Positions 1 to 10,375 of a DNA stretch of 64,000 bases are shown piece by piece. The stretch covers positions 98,546,709-98,610,708 of the forward strand of contig CM066737.1 of the NCBI GenBank assembly GCA_033961575.1, read 5' to 3'. The notes under the pieces are model-generated. The model was not told the DNA's origin and did not search any database. It saw only the letters and a program-made list of their open reading frames with translations. How positions within the stretch are numbered: position 1 is the stretch's first letter; each line of letters starts with the position of its first letter. The position numbers were made by a program, and so were the translations under genes. Source of the DNA: Aselliscus stoliczkanus (lineage: Eukaryota; Chordata; Mammalia; Chiroptera; Hipposideridae).

Positions 1-547
1 TCCCTTCCACAGTATAATCCACAAACCGTGACTATCTATATATTCAATTACAGTTGGTATCAAACTGTATCAAATACAGTTGTACAATATTATACAACCT
101 CAGCTTCAGGTATACAGTGCAGTGATCAAGCTTTTACTGACAATCTTAAGTGAACTTCCTTATATGTAATTAACTGCTCTTCAACTGCTGCTTTTAAGAT
201 TCTCTTTGTCTTTAAACTTTGCCATTTTAATTATAATGTGTGGGCCTGTTTGGGTTCATCTTTTTTGGGACTCTCTGAGCTTTCTGGGCTTGTATGTCTA
301 TTTCCTTCACCAGGTTAGGGAAGTTTTTAGTCATTATTTCTTCAAATAGATTCTCAAACCCTTGCTTTCTCTCTTCTCCTTCTGGTACCCCTATGATGAT
401 AGTGTTGTTATGCTTGATGTTGTCCCAGAGGTCTCTTAACCTAATCTAATTTTTTTGGATTCTTTTTTTTTTATTGCTGTTTCAATTGGGTGTTTTCTGT
501 TACCTTGTATTTCAAATCACTGATTCAATCCTCTGCTTCATCTTATC

Positions 548-814
548 TTATCTGTTGGCGATTCCTTCTGATGCATTCTTCATTTCAGTTATTATATCCT
601 TCACTTCTGACTGGTTCCTTTTTACGGTTTCTATATCCTTTTTTGTGCTTGATAGCTCTTTGTTGAAGTTCTCGCCAAGTTTTTTGTGCATCCTTATAAC
701 CATTCTTTTGAACTCTGCCTCTGGTAGGTTGCTTGTCTTCATTTTGTTTAGTTCTTTTTCTGAAGTTTTCTCCTTTTCTTTCATTTGGGATGCATTTTTT
801 TGTTGTTTCCTCAT
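548..814 (-). pseudogene. L1 ORF1 N-terminal coiled-coil fragment
   Basis: This 88-residue open frame is the amino-terminal part of L1 ORF1p, the RNA-binding chaperone that packages L1 RNA. It is rich in K, E and N and shows heptad-like spacing (NKMKTSNLPEAEFKRMVIRM), matching the same region of the copy at 35868-36206 (ETEVSKLSETEFRTLMIRMF). The RRM and C-terminal domains that follow on the minus strand (547-131) are frameshifted. It is a relic, not a gene. Confidence 0.75.
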
Positions 815-895
815 TTTGGCTGCCTCTCTATGTTTGTTTCTATGTATTATGTAGAGCTTCTATGTCTCCCAGCCTTGGCCAGGTGGCCATATGTA

Positions 896-976
896 TTGGG
901 TTGTCGGAAAAGTCATGATGCATTTTTGCAACGAAAAACATAGAAAAAATACGTCATGACTTTTCTGACAAACCAA
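896..976. mobile_element. 81-bp mariner-type MITE (MADE1-like layout)
   Basis: This 81-bp element is flanked by TA on both sides (894-895 and 977-978), the signature target duplication of Tc1/mariner transposons. Its ends are inverted repeats of about 34 bp with five mismatches: left ttgggttgtcggaaaagtca, and the right end read backwards ttggtttgtcagaaaagtca. Only about 13 bp separate the arms. Length and layout match primate MADE1, an 80-bp miniature derivative of a mariner, but the terminal sequence differs. It lies inside the 5'UTR of the L1 at 1-2292, so it is younger than that L1. It was presumably mobilised by an autonomous mariner with the same termini, which the deleted mariner at 53085 does not have. 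Confidence 0.85.
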
Positions 977-2292
977 TAGTAGGTGTCCTGTGGGGCCCTG
1001 GCACAATGCCCTGGTCACCTGAGCCAGGTGCTCCAGTAGTGTCCCTTGTGTGGGTTGTGTGTGGCCTCCTGTTGTAGTTGAGCCTTGAATGCCGACAGCA
1101 TGACAGCAGGTGGTATTGACCCTCAGGCTGACTGGCTGTGAGATTTGGCTATGTCCACAGCTTATGGGATGCTGTGCAGGGATCTTACCCCTCTGAGTGG
1201 GATTTGACCCAGCAGGCTCTGATACATGTTGAGACTGCCCTTTGTGTGTGCCACATGTGGGGCTAAGTGGACCGTGCTTTGCTGAAGTCTGAAGCCAACC
1301 TTCAGACTTCATCCTGGAGCCTCTTGGGAGGGGCTCCAGGGCAGGCACAGGTCAGCCACTGCCTGTGACTTGCCAGGGACTACCTGGTAGGTGCTACAAA
1401 GCAATCTGTGGTTGGTTGCTGCCTGTGCTGTACCTGGAGGCACATAGGAGAGGCCACGCCATGAACCAAGGACAGCTGCCTCCACCACCAGTTCTGGGGC
1501 AGTGCCATCAAAAGCCAGGACCCTCTGAGCCTGCTTCCACCTGCTGGCTTCCATAAGGTTCAGCCACTAATAAAACCTCCTGCTGTATGCAAGTTGGGAG
1601 AGGCAGGGTCTCAGTGAGCCAGCAGGCTGGACCAGAGGAGCTCACCAAGCCAATCAGATTCAGATTTCACCATAAGCATAGTGCACAGGCTCAATACAGA
1701 AAAGATGGTGCCCACCTACCAGCTGCATAGGAGAAGGACCTTATACAGGGAAAATGCGGACTGTCCTACAGTTATCCCACTAAAACCACACACCTCAGTC
1801 TCTCCCCATATGTCTCTGATGTCTCCTAAGTCACAGTCCCTCTGCAGGAGCCCAAGGTGAATGAGCAAGTCTATGCATGGGCCATTCAAAAGGATAGCTG
1901 GGTTTCCCACATCCTTCTGACCCACTGTTGAATCCCCACTGTTTTTCACAGCCAGATGTTGTGGGGGCTCCTCCTCCCAGCACCAGTACTCAGGGCTGGG
2001 GAGCCTGGTATGGGTGCTAAGAGGGCACCTCGATCCTTCATGGGGAACCTCTGTGGACTGTGATATCTCTCCCGATTTTCAACCACCACACAAAGGTTTG
2101 GGGCCCATTCTACATCTCAGCCTCTCCTTCCAGTCTAGACGTAGCTTCTTCTTTATACCCTTAGTTATAAAAGTCCTGTTCAACCAGACCCCAGATGGTC
2201 CTCCAGGCTGACCCCTCTATAACCCAGTCACAACCATGATGTGCTCACAGGATGAGGCAAGCACAGTGCCTATCTACTCCACCATCCTGGAT

Positions 2293-3341
2293 CAATTCTT
2301 AATTATTTATAAAGTTATAATTTAGTTACAGTTATTTATATGATACAGTTGGTTGTAGTTGTTAGCAGCCCAACATCAACTTATTCAGGGCAAAGTTAGC
2401 CCCTTTTTTAGTAGGCAATTATACAATCTTCAAATATTAATTATGAATCTGTTCACTTTGGCTACCATTGGTATGTCAGGGTTCCTTGACCCATAACCTA
2501 ATATATAGGTGTTGGGAAGGGAATGATAGAGAGGAAATAGGGTTACTACGAATGGAATACTCTTCAAGAGACTTACTTCAATAGGATGACAGGAATGATA
2601 TGGCAGAGGGAGAGACTGTTCTGGAATGAGAAACTTGCTATGAATATGGAAGAGCCTTGAGGGGGAAGTAACAAGGACACAAATAGAGGACATAGAGGAG
2701 TAAACTTTAACTGCCTCAGCAAGGGGGAGGAAACCTTCTGTCTCTGAGGTGGGAGGGAGGAAAGAAGTTGAAGGTGGATGTGCAGTGGAGTGGAGGAAAG
2801 CTGAAGAAGCTAGCATCATACAATTTTTGTTCTTTCACAACAAAATCAGATAAGAGTGGATGTGCTGAGGAGATGGGAAGAAAGGAAGGAGTTATTCGGG
2901 CTTGAGGGCAATAGTCTTGGCACTGTGGAGATTGGCATTAATTTGGTGAAATATCTACTGAAAAACAAAGAAAGACAGCCCACATTAATTTGTAGTACAA
3001 TCATTATCTAAGTTTTGAGATTTTCTCTAGCCACTCGGGGCATATGATTTGTGATTTTCCTACAATTCCATTATTTCCTTTCTAATGAATTTTAAGTGAG
3101 TTTACATTTACTCTAAGAAATAACCATTGGCATTTTCTCTGCAAAGTCTAAATGAGTCCGTTCCAGTCCAGTTTGCAACCTTCCCTATCTTTGTGCTTAC
3201 TCTAGCTTCACAGCTGTTGGCTATAACCCTCAATTACTTCCCTGCCAAGAATTGTGTTAATGTACTGTTTCATTCATGAAAACATGGAAGTTTTCTTTTC
3301 TTCTCCCCTATAGGCAGAAAATAGGCTTTCCTATTATTTTT
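2293..3341. other. Unassigned intergenic sequence
   Basis: I see no recognisable repeat or gene. The minus-strand frame at 2430-2819 (129 codons) lies in GA-rich sequence and has no recognisable motif. The end of this stretch contains the target sequence (tcctattattttt, 3329-3341) duplicated by the L1 insertion that follows. Confidence 0.4.
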
Positions 3342-4883
3342 TGGATTTTTAAAAAATTTTTCAACTACAGTTGACATACAATTGTACTAGTTTCAGCTGT
3401 ACAGCATAGTGATTAGGCATCTATATAATTTGTGAAGTGATCCCCCAATTAGGCTAGTACCCATCTGACACCATACATAGTTATTACAATATTCTTGACT
3501 ATATTCCTTATGCTTTACTTCACACCCCATGACTATTTTATAAATACTAATTTGTACTTCTTAATCCCTTCACCTTTTCCACCCATTCCCTCAATGCCCC
3601 TCCCATCTGGCAACCATCAAAATGTTCTCTGTATCTATGAGCCTGTTTTTGTTTTGTTTGTTCATTTATTTTGTTCTTTAGATTCCACATATAATTTAAA
3701 TCACATGGCACTTGTCTGTCACTGTCTGACTTACTCCACTCAGCAAAATACCCTCTAGGACCATCCATGTTGTTGCAGATAGGAAGATTTCATTCTGTTT
3801 TATGGCTGAATAATATTCCATTGTGTATATGTACCACCTCTATTCATTCATCCATTGATGGTCACCCAGGCTGCCTCCATATCTTGGCTATTGTAAACAA
3901 TGCTGCAATGAACATAGGATGAGCATGTCCCCTCGAAGTAGTGTTTTCGTTTCTTTGGATAAATACTCAGAAGTGGTATTACTGGGTTTTTCTTTGTCTC
4001 TTGTTAGAGACTTTATTTTAAAGTCTACTTTGTCTGGTATAAATATTGCTACCCCATGGTTTTTGTTTTTTTTTTCACTTCCACTTTCATGAAATATCTG
4101 TTTCCATCTCTTTACTTTCAGTCTCTGTGTGTCTTTGGATCTGAAGTGTGTCCCTTTCCCTTGTAGGCATCATATATAAGACTTTTATTGTTTCATCCAT
4201 TCAGCTACCCTGTGTCTTTTGATTGAAGCATTTAATCTATTTACATTGAAAGTAATTGTTGATAAATATGTAGTTATTGCCATTTTATTATTCATATTTT
4301 TATCTTTTTTGTTTCATCTTAAAGAAGTCCCTCTAAGATTACTTGTAATGGGGTTTGATGGTGATGAATTCCTTTAGCTTTTTCTTGTCTGGGAAGCTCT
4401 TTAATCTGTCCTTTGATTTTAAATGATAGCATTGCTGGGTAGAATAATCTTGGTTATAGGTCCTTGTTTTTCATCACTTCAAATATTTCCTGCCAATCCC
4501 TTCCAGCCTGCAAAGTTTTGGTTGAGAAATCAACTGACAATTTTATGGGAGCTCCCTTGTAGTTAACCAACTGCTTTTCTCTTGCTGCTTTTAAGATTCT
4601 CTCTTCCTCTTTATTTAACCTTTGGCATTTTAATTATGATGTGCCTTGGTGTGGCCTCCATGGGTTCATTTTTTTGGGAGTCTCTGCACTTCCTGGGCTT
4701 GTATATCTATTTTCTTCACCAGGTTAGGGAAGTTTCCCATCATTATTTCTTTAAATAGGTTTTCAATTCCTTGCTGTCTGTCTTCTTCTTCTGGTACCCC
4801 TATCATACAGATGTCATTATGCTTGATATGCTTGATGTTGCCCCAGAGGCCTCTTAAGCTATCTTCATTTTGGGGGATTTCTT

Positions 4884-4888
4884 TCTCT

Positions 4889-4941
<53 letters not shown>
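4884..4941. repeat. (CT)n microsatellite
   Basis: About 58 bp of nearly pure CT dinucleotide inside the ORF1 region of the L1 at 3342-8101. It creates a spurious Leu-Ser repeat in a plus-strand open frame. Confidence 0.95.
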
Positions 4942-4947
<6 letters not shown>

Positions 4948-5771
4948 TCTGTTTGGGTGTTTTCTGCTACCTTATCTTCTGTGTAGATGATTCAGTCCTC
5001 TGCTTCATCTAATTTACTGTTGATGCCATGTAATGTATTCTTCATTTCAGGTATTGTATTCTTCATTTATGACTGATTAATTTTTTTATATTTTTATATC
5101 TCCATTTTTATGTTTCCTATCTCTTTGTTGGAGTTTTAACTGGGATCATTGGGCATGCTTATAACCAGCATTTTGAACTATGCATCTGATTGATTGCTTG
5201 TCTCCATTTTGTTTAGTTCTTTTTCTGGAGCTTTGTTCTGTTCTTTCATTTGGGACATATTTCTTTTTTTATTTTTTTTTTAATTTTTATTATTATTAAT
5301 AGTTACAGATGTACAAAACTATGCAATAGTTATCTTTTTCACGCCTTTCAAAGTGACTACCCCACCCCCTCTCCTTTCCCCCCACCTCCGATATCAAATC
5401 ATACATATCTATTACAATTCCATTGACTCCATCCCCACACTATAGTCCACATCCCATGACTATATATATGTTAAATTATAGTCAACATCTAATATTAATC
5501 AGCGGCAGCTTCAGATGTACAGTGCAGTAGTCAGGCCACTACACCGTTGATGAAGTGGTCTCCCTGACAAGACATGGGTCCATCTGGTCCCCTAAAAAAC
5601 TGCTTACAACATTATTGATTATATTCCCTAAACTGTCTCTTCTGTCTCTGCAGTAGTATTGTAGTTATCAGTTTATGTTGCCTCATCCCTTCCCCTTCTC
5701 CCTCATGCCCACCCCCGTCCCATCTAGCCCTCATCAGTTTTTCCTTTGTGTCTCTAAGACTATTTCTGTTT

Positions 5772-5835
5772 TTTGTTGTTTTTTTTTTTTTTTTGAGGGC
5801 AGCATCACTGGCCCTCATATGTGGGACCGAACCGG
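5772..5835 (-). mobile_element. Short tRNA-derived SINE, 5'-truncated
   Basis: T-rich tail followed by the 3' hairpin segment and part of the tRNA-like head (gtgggaccgaaccgg). Perfect 11-bp TSD tatttctgttt at 5761-5771 and 5836-5846. It interrupts the ORF2/3'UTR part of the nested L1, so it is the third layer of nesting here. Confidence 0.88.
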
Positions 5836-5869
5836 TATTTCTGTTTATTTTGCTCATTTATTCAGTTCT

Positions 5870-6112
5870 TTAGATTCCACATATAAGTGAGATCATATGG
5901 TATTTGTCTTTCTCTGACTGAGTTATTTCACTTAGCATAATGTTCTCTAGGTCCATCCATATCGTTGAAAATGGTACGATTTTTTTCTTCTTTATAGCTG
6001 CGTAATACTCCATTGTGGAAATGTACCACAATTTCTTAATCCAGTCATCTACCAATGGACATTTTGTTTGTTTCCAAGTCTTGGCTATTGTAAATAGCAC
6101 TGCAGTGAACAT
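5870..6112 (-). pseudogene. L1 ORF2 C-terminal fragment
   Basis: 80-residue open frame with the typical L1 ORF2 carboxy-terminal signature: KTWKQTKCPLVDDWIKKLWY, then MEYYAAIKKK and MLSEITQSEKDKYHMISLIC. It matches the last part of the frame at 31511-31984. It belongs to the nested 5'-inverted L1 and lacks endonuclease and reverse transcriptase, so it cannot function. Confidence 0.85.
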
Positions 6113-7773
6113 AGGGGTGCATATATTTTTTCAAATTAGTGTCTTGGGTTTTTCAGGATAAATACCTAGCAGTGGAATTGCTGGGTCAAAAGGTAGATAA
6201 GGGTTTAATATCCAAAATTTATAAAACACTCATGCAACTCAACACCAAAAAAACAAACAACCCAATTAAAAAATGAGCAGAGGATATAAAGAGACATTTC
6301 TCTAAAGAGGACATACAGACGGCCAACAGGCATATGAAAAAATGTTCAACCTCACTGGTCATTAGGGAAATGCAAATAAAAACCACAATGAGATACCACC
6401 TCATTCTGGTCAGAATGGCTATCATCAATAAATCAACAAACAAGTGCTGGCAGGGCTGTGGCGAAAAGGGGATCCTGCTGCATTGTTGGTGGGATTGCAG
6501 ATTGGGACATATTTCTTTTTTTCTCCATTTTGGCTGCCTCGCTATGTTTGTTTCTAAGTATTAGGTAGAACTGCTATGTCTCCTAGTCTTCGTAGGGTGG
6601 TCTTATGTAATAGCTGTTCTCTGTGGCCCAGTGGCATAGTCTCCTTGGTCACCTGAACCGGGTGCTCCAGGTATGTTTTATACATGGATTGTGTGTGCCC
6701 TTCTATCATAGTTGAGCCTTGGTTGCTCTTTGAACATTAGTAGGAAAGATTGAACCTCAGACTGATTGGTTGTGAGGACTGGCTGTGACTACAGTGGAGG
6801 AGCTGTGGTGCAGGGGCCAACCCAACAGAGCAGGGTATGCTTTAGCAGGGCTCTGGCACCTGCCCAGTCTGCCCTTTGAGTGTGTCTTTTGTCAAGGTGG
6901 TAGGTGGTGCTCTTGTATGATCTGAAGGTGACCACTGGATGTGTTAGTCTTCAGTTATTTTGGAAGGGGTTTTGTTGGGACCAAGGTCAGAGGCTGCCTG
7001 TGCCATGTGCAGGGCCACTTGGTATGAGATGCAAAGTGGTCTGGAGATGGTTGCCACTTTGGCTGGGCTTGAAGGTGCCTGGGAGATGCTGAGCCAAGGC
7101 CAGCTTTTGCTTGTGTGAGGCTTGAGGCTGCTTAGCGAGAGGTATGGGGCATGTTGAGGCCAGACATTTCTTGCTTGGTGTTTGTGGACTCTGAGAGATT
7201 TTAGGAAAGTTGGCAGCATGAGCCAAGACAGGCCATTTGTATGGAAAAGCCACTGGAAGCAGCCTGTGTGGGCCTATAAGTTGAGTGGAGCAGGGTCTCA
7301 GAAAATCATCAGGGCAGGGCAAACAGAGTTAGCCATGTTGATGGAGACTCAGATATGGTGGCCACCTGCATCTGCACGTTGGGTGGGGGAAGGCTCAACA
7401 AAGAATAATGTCTTCTGCCAGCATGTGTGTCTGGAAGTAAGCTGCCCCTCCAGCCCTTGCCTTGAAGCCATACAATTCAGTTCCTCCCCGCATGTTCCTG
7501 GCACTTCTTGAGCTGCTCTCCCAGCACTGGAGTGGAGAGTGAGTGAGTCCATTAGCAAGCAAGTCTATGCACAAGCCCTATTAGTTGAATGCCTGGGACT
7601 CCATCCACCCTCCATGTCACTCAGTCACAATCTCTGCTGGTATTCACAACCAAAAGCTGTGGGGACTTCTCTTCCCAGCACTGGAATCCTCGGCTGGGGA
7701 GCCTGGTGTGGGGCTTGGACCCTTCACTCCTCAGGGAGGAGCTCCACAGCCAAGGTATCCCTCCCCATTTTTT

Positions 7774-7869
7774 TTTTGAGGGCATTGTCACTGGCTCTCA
7801 CATGTGGAACTGAACCGAGGCCGCTGGCTTCCCAAGCCAGTGCTTAACCACAGTGCCACTCATCCGGCC
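7774..7869 (-). mobile_element. Short tRNA-derived SINE
   Basis: Near-complete copy inside the 5'UTR of the L1 at 3342-8101. It has a poly-T tail, a 3' hairpin segment, an anticodon-arm-like stem (ctggcttcccaagccag) and a head ending gccactcatccggcc. The target repeats ccctccccattttt and ccctcccaattttt flank it. Confidence 0.9.
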
Positions 7870-8114
7870 CCCTCCCAATTTTTAGCTGCCATACATGGCT
7901 GTGGGACATCCCATTCTGTGTCTCCTCCCTTCCTACCAGTCTCAAGGTGGCTTCTTCTGTATATCCTTAGTAATGGGACTTCTGTTCAGTTAGATTTCAG
8001 GTGATTCTCAATGACGATTTTTCTGTAGTTTAGTTGTAATTTTGAGGTGATCATGAAAGGAGGCAAGCACAGCATTCACTTACTCTGGTATCTTGACCAG
8101 ATCCTATTCTTTTT

Positions 8115-8684
8115 CAATTGAGGTAAAATTGAAATATAACTTTATATTATTTCCAGGTGTACAATGTAATAATTTGATATTTGTATACACTACAAAGTGA
8201 TCAACACAGTAAGTCTAGTTACCATCCATCACCATACAATTGACCTCCTTCACCCATGTTGCCAACCCTCCAACCCCCTTCCCCTCTGATAACCACCAAT
8301 GTGTTTTCTGTATCTATGAGTTTTGTTTTGTTTGTTCATTTGCTTTGCTTCTTAGATTCCACATATAAGTGAAATCATATGGTATTTGTATTTCTCTGTG
8401 TGACTTATTTCACTTAATATAATACCCTCAAGGTCCACCTATGTTTTTTCAAATGGCAACATTTTCATTTTTATGGCTGAGATCTATAGATCTATAGATA
8501 CCTCACACCTTCTTTATCCATTCCATCAATGGACATGTAGGTTGTTTTCATAGCTTGATTATTGTAAATAATGCTGCAGTGAACATACGGGTGCATATAT
8601 CTTTTCAAATTTTTGTTTTTATTTTCTTTGGATAAATACCCAGAAGTGGAGTAATTGAATCCTATGATTTTAAAGAATGTGTTT
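8115..8684 (-). mobile_element. Old L1 3' end (3'UTR and ORF2 C-terminus)
   Basis: Minus-strand L1 fragment co-linear with the other L1 3' ends here: 3'UTR from ttgaggtaaaattgaaatat through the pyrimidine-rich block (tccaacccccttcccctctg), then ORF2 C-terminal sequence around 8340-8665 (tggataaatacccagaagtg). It is 5'-truncated and diverged. The L1 at 3342-8101 inserted next to or into its 3' edge. Confidence 0.8.
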
Positions 8685-8696
8685 AAGAGTGAGTTT

Positions 8697-8974
8697 CAGA
8701 AGGACTCATGTCTTGTCATGGATGGTGTAGTGGCCTGATTACTGCATTGTACATCTGAAGCTGCCGCTGAACAATATTAGATGTTGACTGTAATTTAACA
8801 TACATATAGTCATGGGATGTGGAATACAGTGTGGGGATGTAGTCAATGGAATTGTAAAAGATATGTATGATATCGGGGACGGAGGACGGGGGTAGGGGGA
8901 AGTCACTTTGTAAGAGGTGAAAAAGCTAACTATTGCATTGTTTTGTACATCTGTAACTAATAATAATAATAAAA
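8697..8974 (+). mobile_element. 5'-truncated L1 insertion (3'UTR only)
   Basis: About 280 bp of L1 3'UTR in plus orientation (gattactgcattgtacatct through gtacatctgtaactaataat) ending in an A-rich (aat)n tail. A perfect 12-bp TSD aagagtgagttt lies at 8685-8696 and 8975-8986. It belongs to the same 3'UTR family as the left ends at 5280-5560 and 31021-31280, here in the opposite orientation. Confidence 0.92.
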
Positions 8975-8986
8975 AAGAGTGAGTTT

Positions 8987-9879
8987 TTATTCATGGAAGA
9001 CCTGTAACATGGCAATAAATGTTTGAGTGTGGGATGGATTGAGACAGGGTGATAAATGAATACTCAAATATGAAGAAATTCAATTGATTTTGTCTTTCAT
9101 CTTAATGAAGTCTTTTTATTTAAATTAAGCTTCACTGATTTTCTTCTCTGGTCCTTTGCTCCTTAGTGAAGTCACCATCTTTGTTGATGACTCTTCTATT
9201 ACCCTGGTCTCTATTACACTGCTTCCCTAAACCCCAATGGCCTCCATCTCCATTGCATTTTCACTATATTTCTTAAATTGTCATTTCTCATAAAGTCTCT
9301 AAGAACCCAAACTCTAAAATTCCCTCCTCTAGCTGTGCAATTCCCTCTCCTACATCCTGACACATAGTGAGCCTGAGGCATACTCTCCCAATTACTACTT
9401 TCTGCTCTTTCATCTTTTCCAGTTCTTCTACTTTGTTATACTACTTTTTAGTTACCTACTTTAACTGAGCATGTCCTAGGTGGAAAACCCCCAAATATAT
9501 AATGGCTTATTTTTTAAATCTCTGTGTTGTCTGGTGTTCCCAGTCCACTAACTATTGTTAAAAGGTTCAACACTTTGTCATTTGGGTCCTCCACAATTCA
9601 TGGTATCTAGTCTCAGGTAAACCTCAACTTCTATCTAGAAATTCTTTTATTTTCTGCTCATATGAAAGGTTGTAAAGTGTTTCCATAAAGCTTCAATCCT
9701 ACCCTATTTCCACTCAAACTAGGAATCATATCTTGAAATTATAAAGACCAACCCCTTTGAACACAGCATCCCAACTTCCCCTCTCCCCATATCAAACCCC
9801 ATCAGTATCTCAACTTCTCTTTTTTCCTGGTTTTGAGGAATAAACATCTCTGCTTGCTGCCATTCTTGCCCTTCTTCCG
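8987..9879. other. Unassigned intergenic sequence
   Basis: AT-rich, no convincing repeat, no motif-bearing frame and no splice-flanked open reading frame that I can support. Confidence 0.4.
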
Positions 9880-10125
9880 TCCATTTTGAGAATGATCTGC
9901 CTAAAGGGCAGCATTAATCCCTTGCTCAGAAACTTCCAATGGTTTGGAGTAGAGTCCACACACATATGTCTGCCATTCAAGGCTCCTACAAGGTGGTCCA
10001 AACCTACCATTCCACAATGGTCTCCTATTTATCCCTACATAGCATGCCCTAAATTGCTATCAAACTGAACTAGCCGTTCTTCCCCAAAGGTGCTTTGCAT
10101 TCCCTGTCTCCATGCCTGCTAGAGT
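9880..10125 (+). mobile_element. L2-like LINE fragment
   Basis: Contains the L2 3'-region hallmark order: aacttccaatggtttgg, then ccattcaaggctcctacaag, then a Cys/Pro-rich block and ggtgctttgcattccctg. It is strongly diverged. L2 is an ancient mammalian LINE, long inactive. Confidence 0.6.
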
Positions 10126-10129
10126 CAAG

Positions 10130-10290
10130 ATATGTTTTTCCATGTATATAAACTGAGTTTAAATCCTAACTCAGTCATTTTCCAGCTGGTTGAATTTAGT
10201 CAGGGCTACAGAATCAGTGACCCTCAGTTTCTTGTGAGAATCAAATAAAACAATGATTATTGCAGCATTTGAAAAACTGCATAATGCTAT
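10130..10290 (+). mobile_element. MIR SINE relic
   Basis: Sense-oriented MIR: gagtttaaatcctaactcag (tRNA box B area), then a core-like stretch, ccctcagtttcttgtgagaa and atcaaataaaacaatga. Diverged and indel-rich. Confidence 0.6.
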
Positions 10291-10299
10291 AAAAATTTA

Positions 10300-10375
10300 A
10301 AGTGTTCTTTCATTCAACAAATATTCATTTAGCACCCACTACTTGCCAGGCATTAGTACTGCTGCTGTTCACTTT
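10300..10375 (-). mobile_element. L2 3'-end relic
   Basis: cattcaacaaatattcattt followed by agcacccactacttgccagg is the reverse complement of the L2 3' terminus. Confidence 0.6.

Larger units (their letters stand above)
1..2292 (-). mobile_element. L1 retrotransposon lacking ORF2 (5'UTR + ORF1 + 3'UTR remnant)
   Basis: Read on the minus strand, the element begins near 2292 with the L1-type 5' end (ccaggatggtggagtagata). It runs through a GC-richer 5'UTR (about 2290-850) into an ORF1 region (about 815-130), then passes directly at about 131 into 3'UTR sequence (130-1) of the kind seen at 31150-31260. Against the full-length L1 at 31021-37579 this removes the C-terminal end of ORF1 and all of ORF2, about 4.3 kb. 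The window cuts off the 3' end, so no TSD can be scored. An 81-bp MITE sits in the 5'UTR at 896-976. The reading frames are degraded. L1 identity is seen from co-linearity with the other L1 copies here; replication without ORF2 is an inference. Confidence 0.85.
5271..6501 (-). mobile_element. Nested 5'-truncated and 5'-inverted L1 (twin priming)
   Basis: The insertion is bounded by a perfect 21-bp target duplication starting ttgggacatatttc (5250-5270 and 6502-6522), each copy ending in seven T. From 5271 to about 6195 it reads as L1 3'UTR and ORF2 C-terminus on the minus strand, starting with a T-rich tail. From about 6196 to 6501 the orientation flips to plus and reads the adjoining upstream ORF2 segment (gtttaatatccaaaatttat onwards). 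About 65 bp of ORF2 are missing between the two halves compared with 31840-31905. An inverted 5' segment with a small gap and one intact TSD is the hallmark of twin priming during target-primed reverse transcription. Confidence 0.92.
3342..8101 (-). mobile_element. L1 deletion derivative: 5'UTR, ORF1 and short ORF2 ends, with nested insertions
   Basis: Minus-strand L1 with its 5' end near 8101 (ggtcaagataccagagtaag in sense), a 5'UTR to about 6525, ORF1 to about 4370, the inter-ORF region, and roughly the first 70 codons of ORF2. It then jumps at about 3990 to the last part of ORF2 and the 3'UTR (to 3342). The jump corresponds to about 3.1 kb missing relative to the full-length copy (31829-34959), so most of the endonuclease and all of the reverse transcriptase are gone. 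Imperfect target repeats flank it (3329-3341 and 8102-8114, 12 of 13 identical). A 5'-inverted L1 (5271-6501) and a SINE (7774-7869) are inserted in it. The junction is shared base for base with the element at 24813-28743. Confidence 0.85.

Noticed and set aside
474..854. 126-codon plus-strand open frame rich in F, S and L
   Set aside because: It is the reverse complement of L1 ORF1 (the real coding sense is minus). Antisense of A-rich ORF1 gives hydrophobic nonsense frames.
860..1554. Overlapping minus-strand frames of 162 and 81 codons in GC-richer DNA
   Set aside because: They lie in the L1 5'UTR and run through the MITE; no motif, no start context, and the same region in sibling L1s has unrelated frames.
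4646..4990. 114-codon frame ending in a Leu-Ser repeat that looks like a membrane segment
   Set aside because: The repeat is the (CT)n microsatellite and the rest is antisense L1 ORF1.
8481..8503. Palindrome gatctatagatctatagatac as a regulatory site
   Set aside because: Low-complexity ATCT repeats within an L1 3' end; no reason to assign function.
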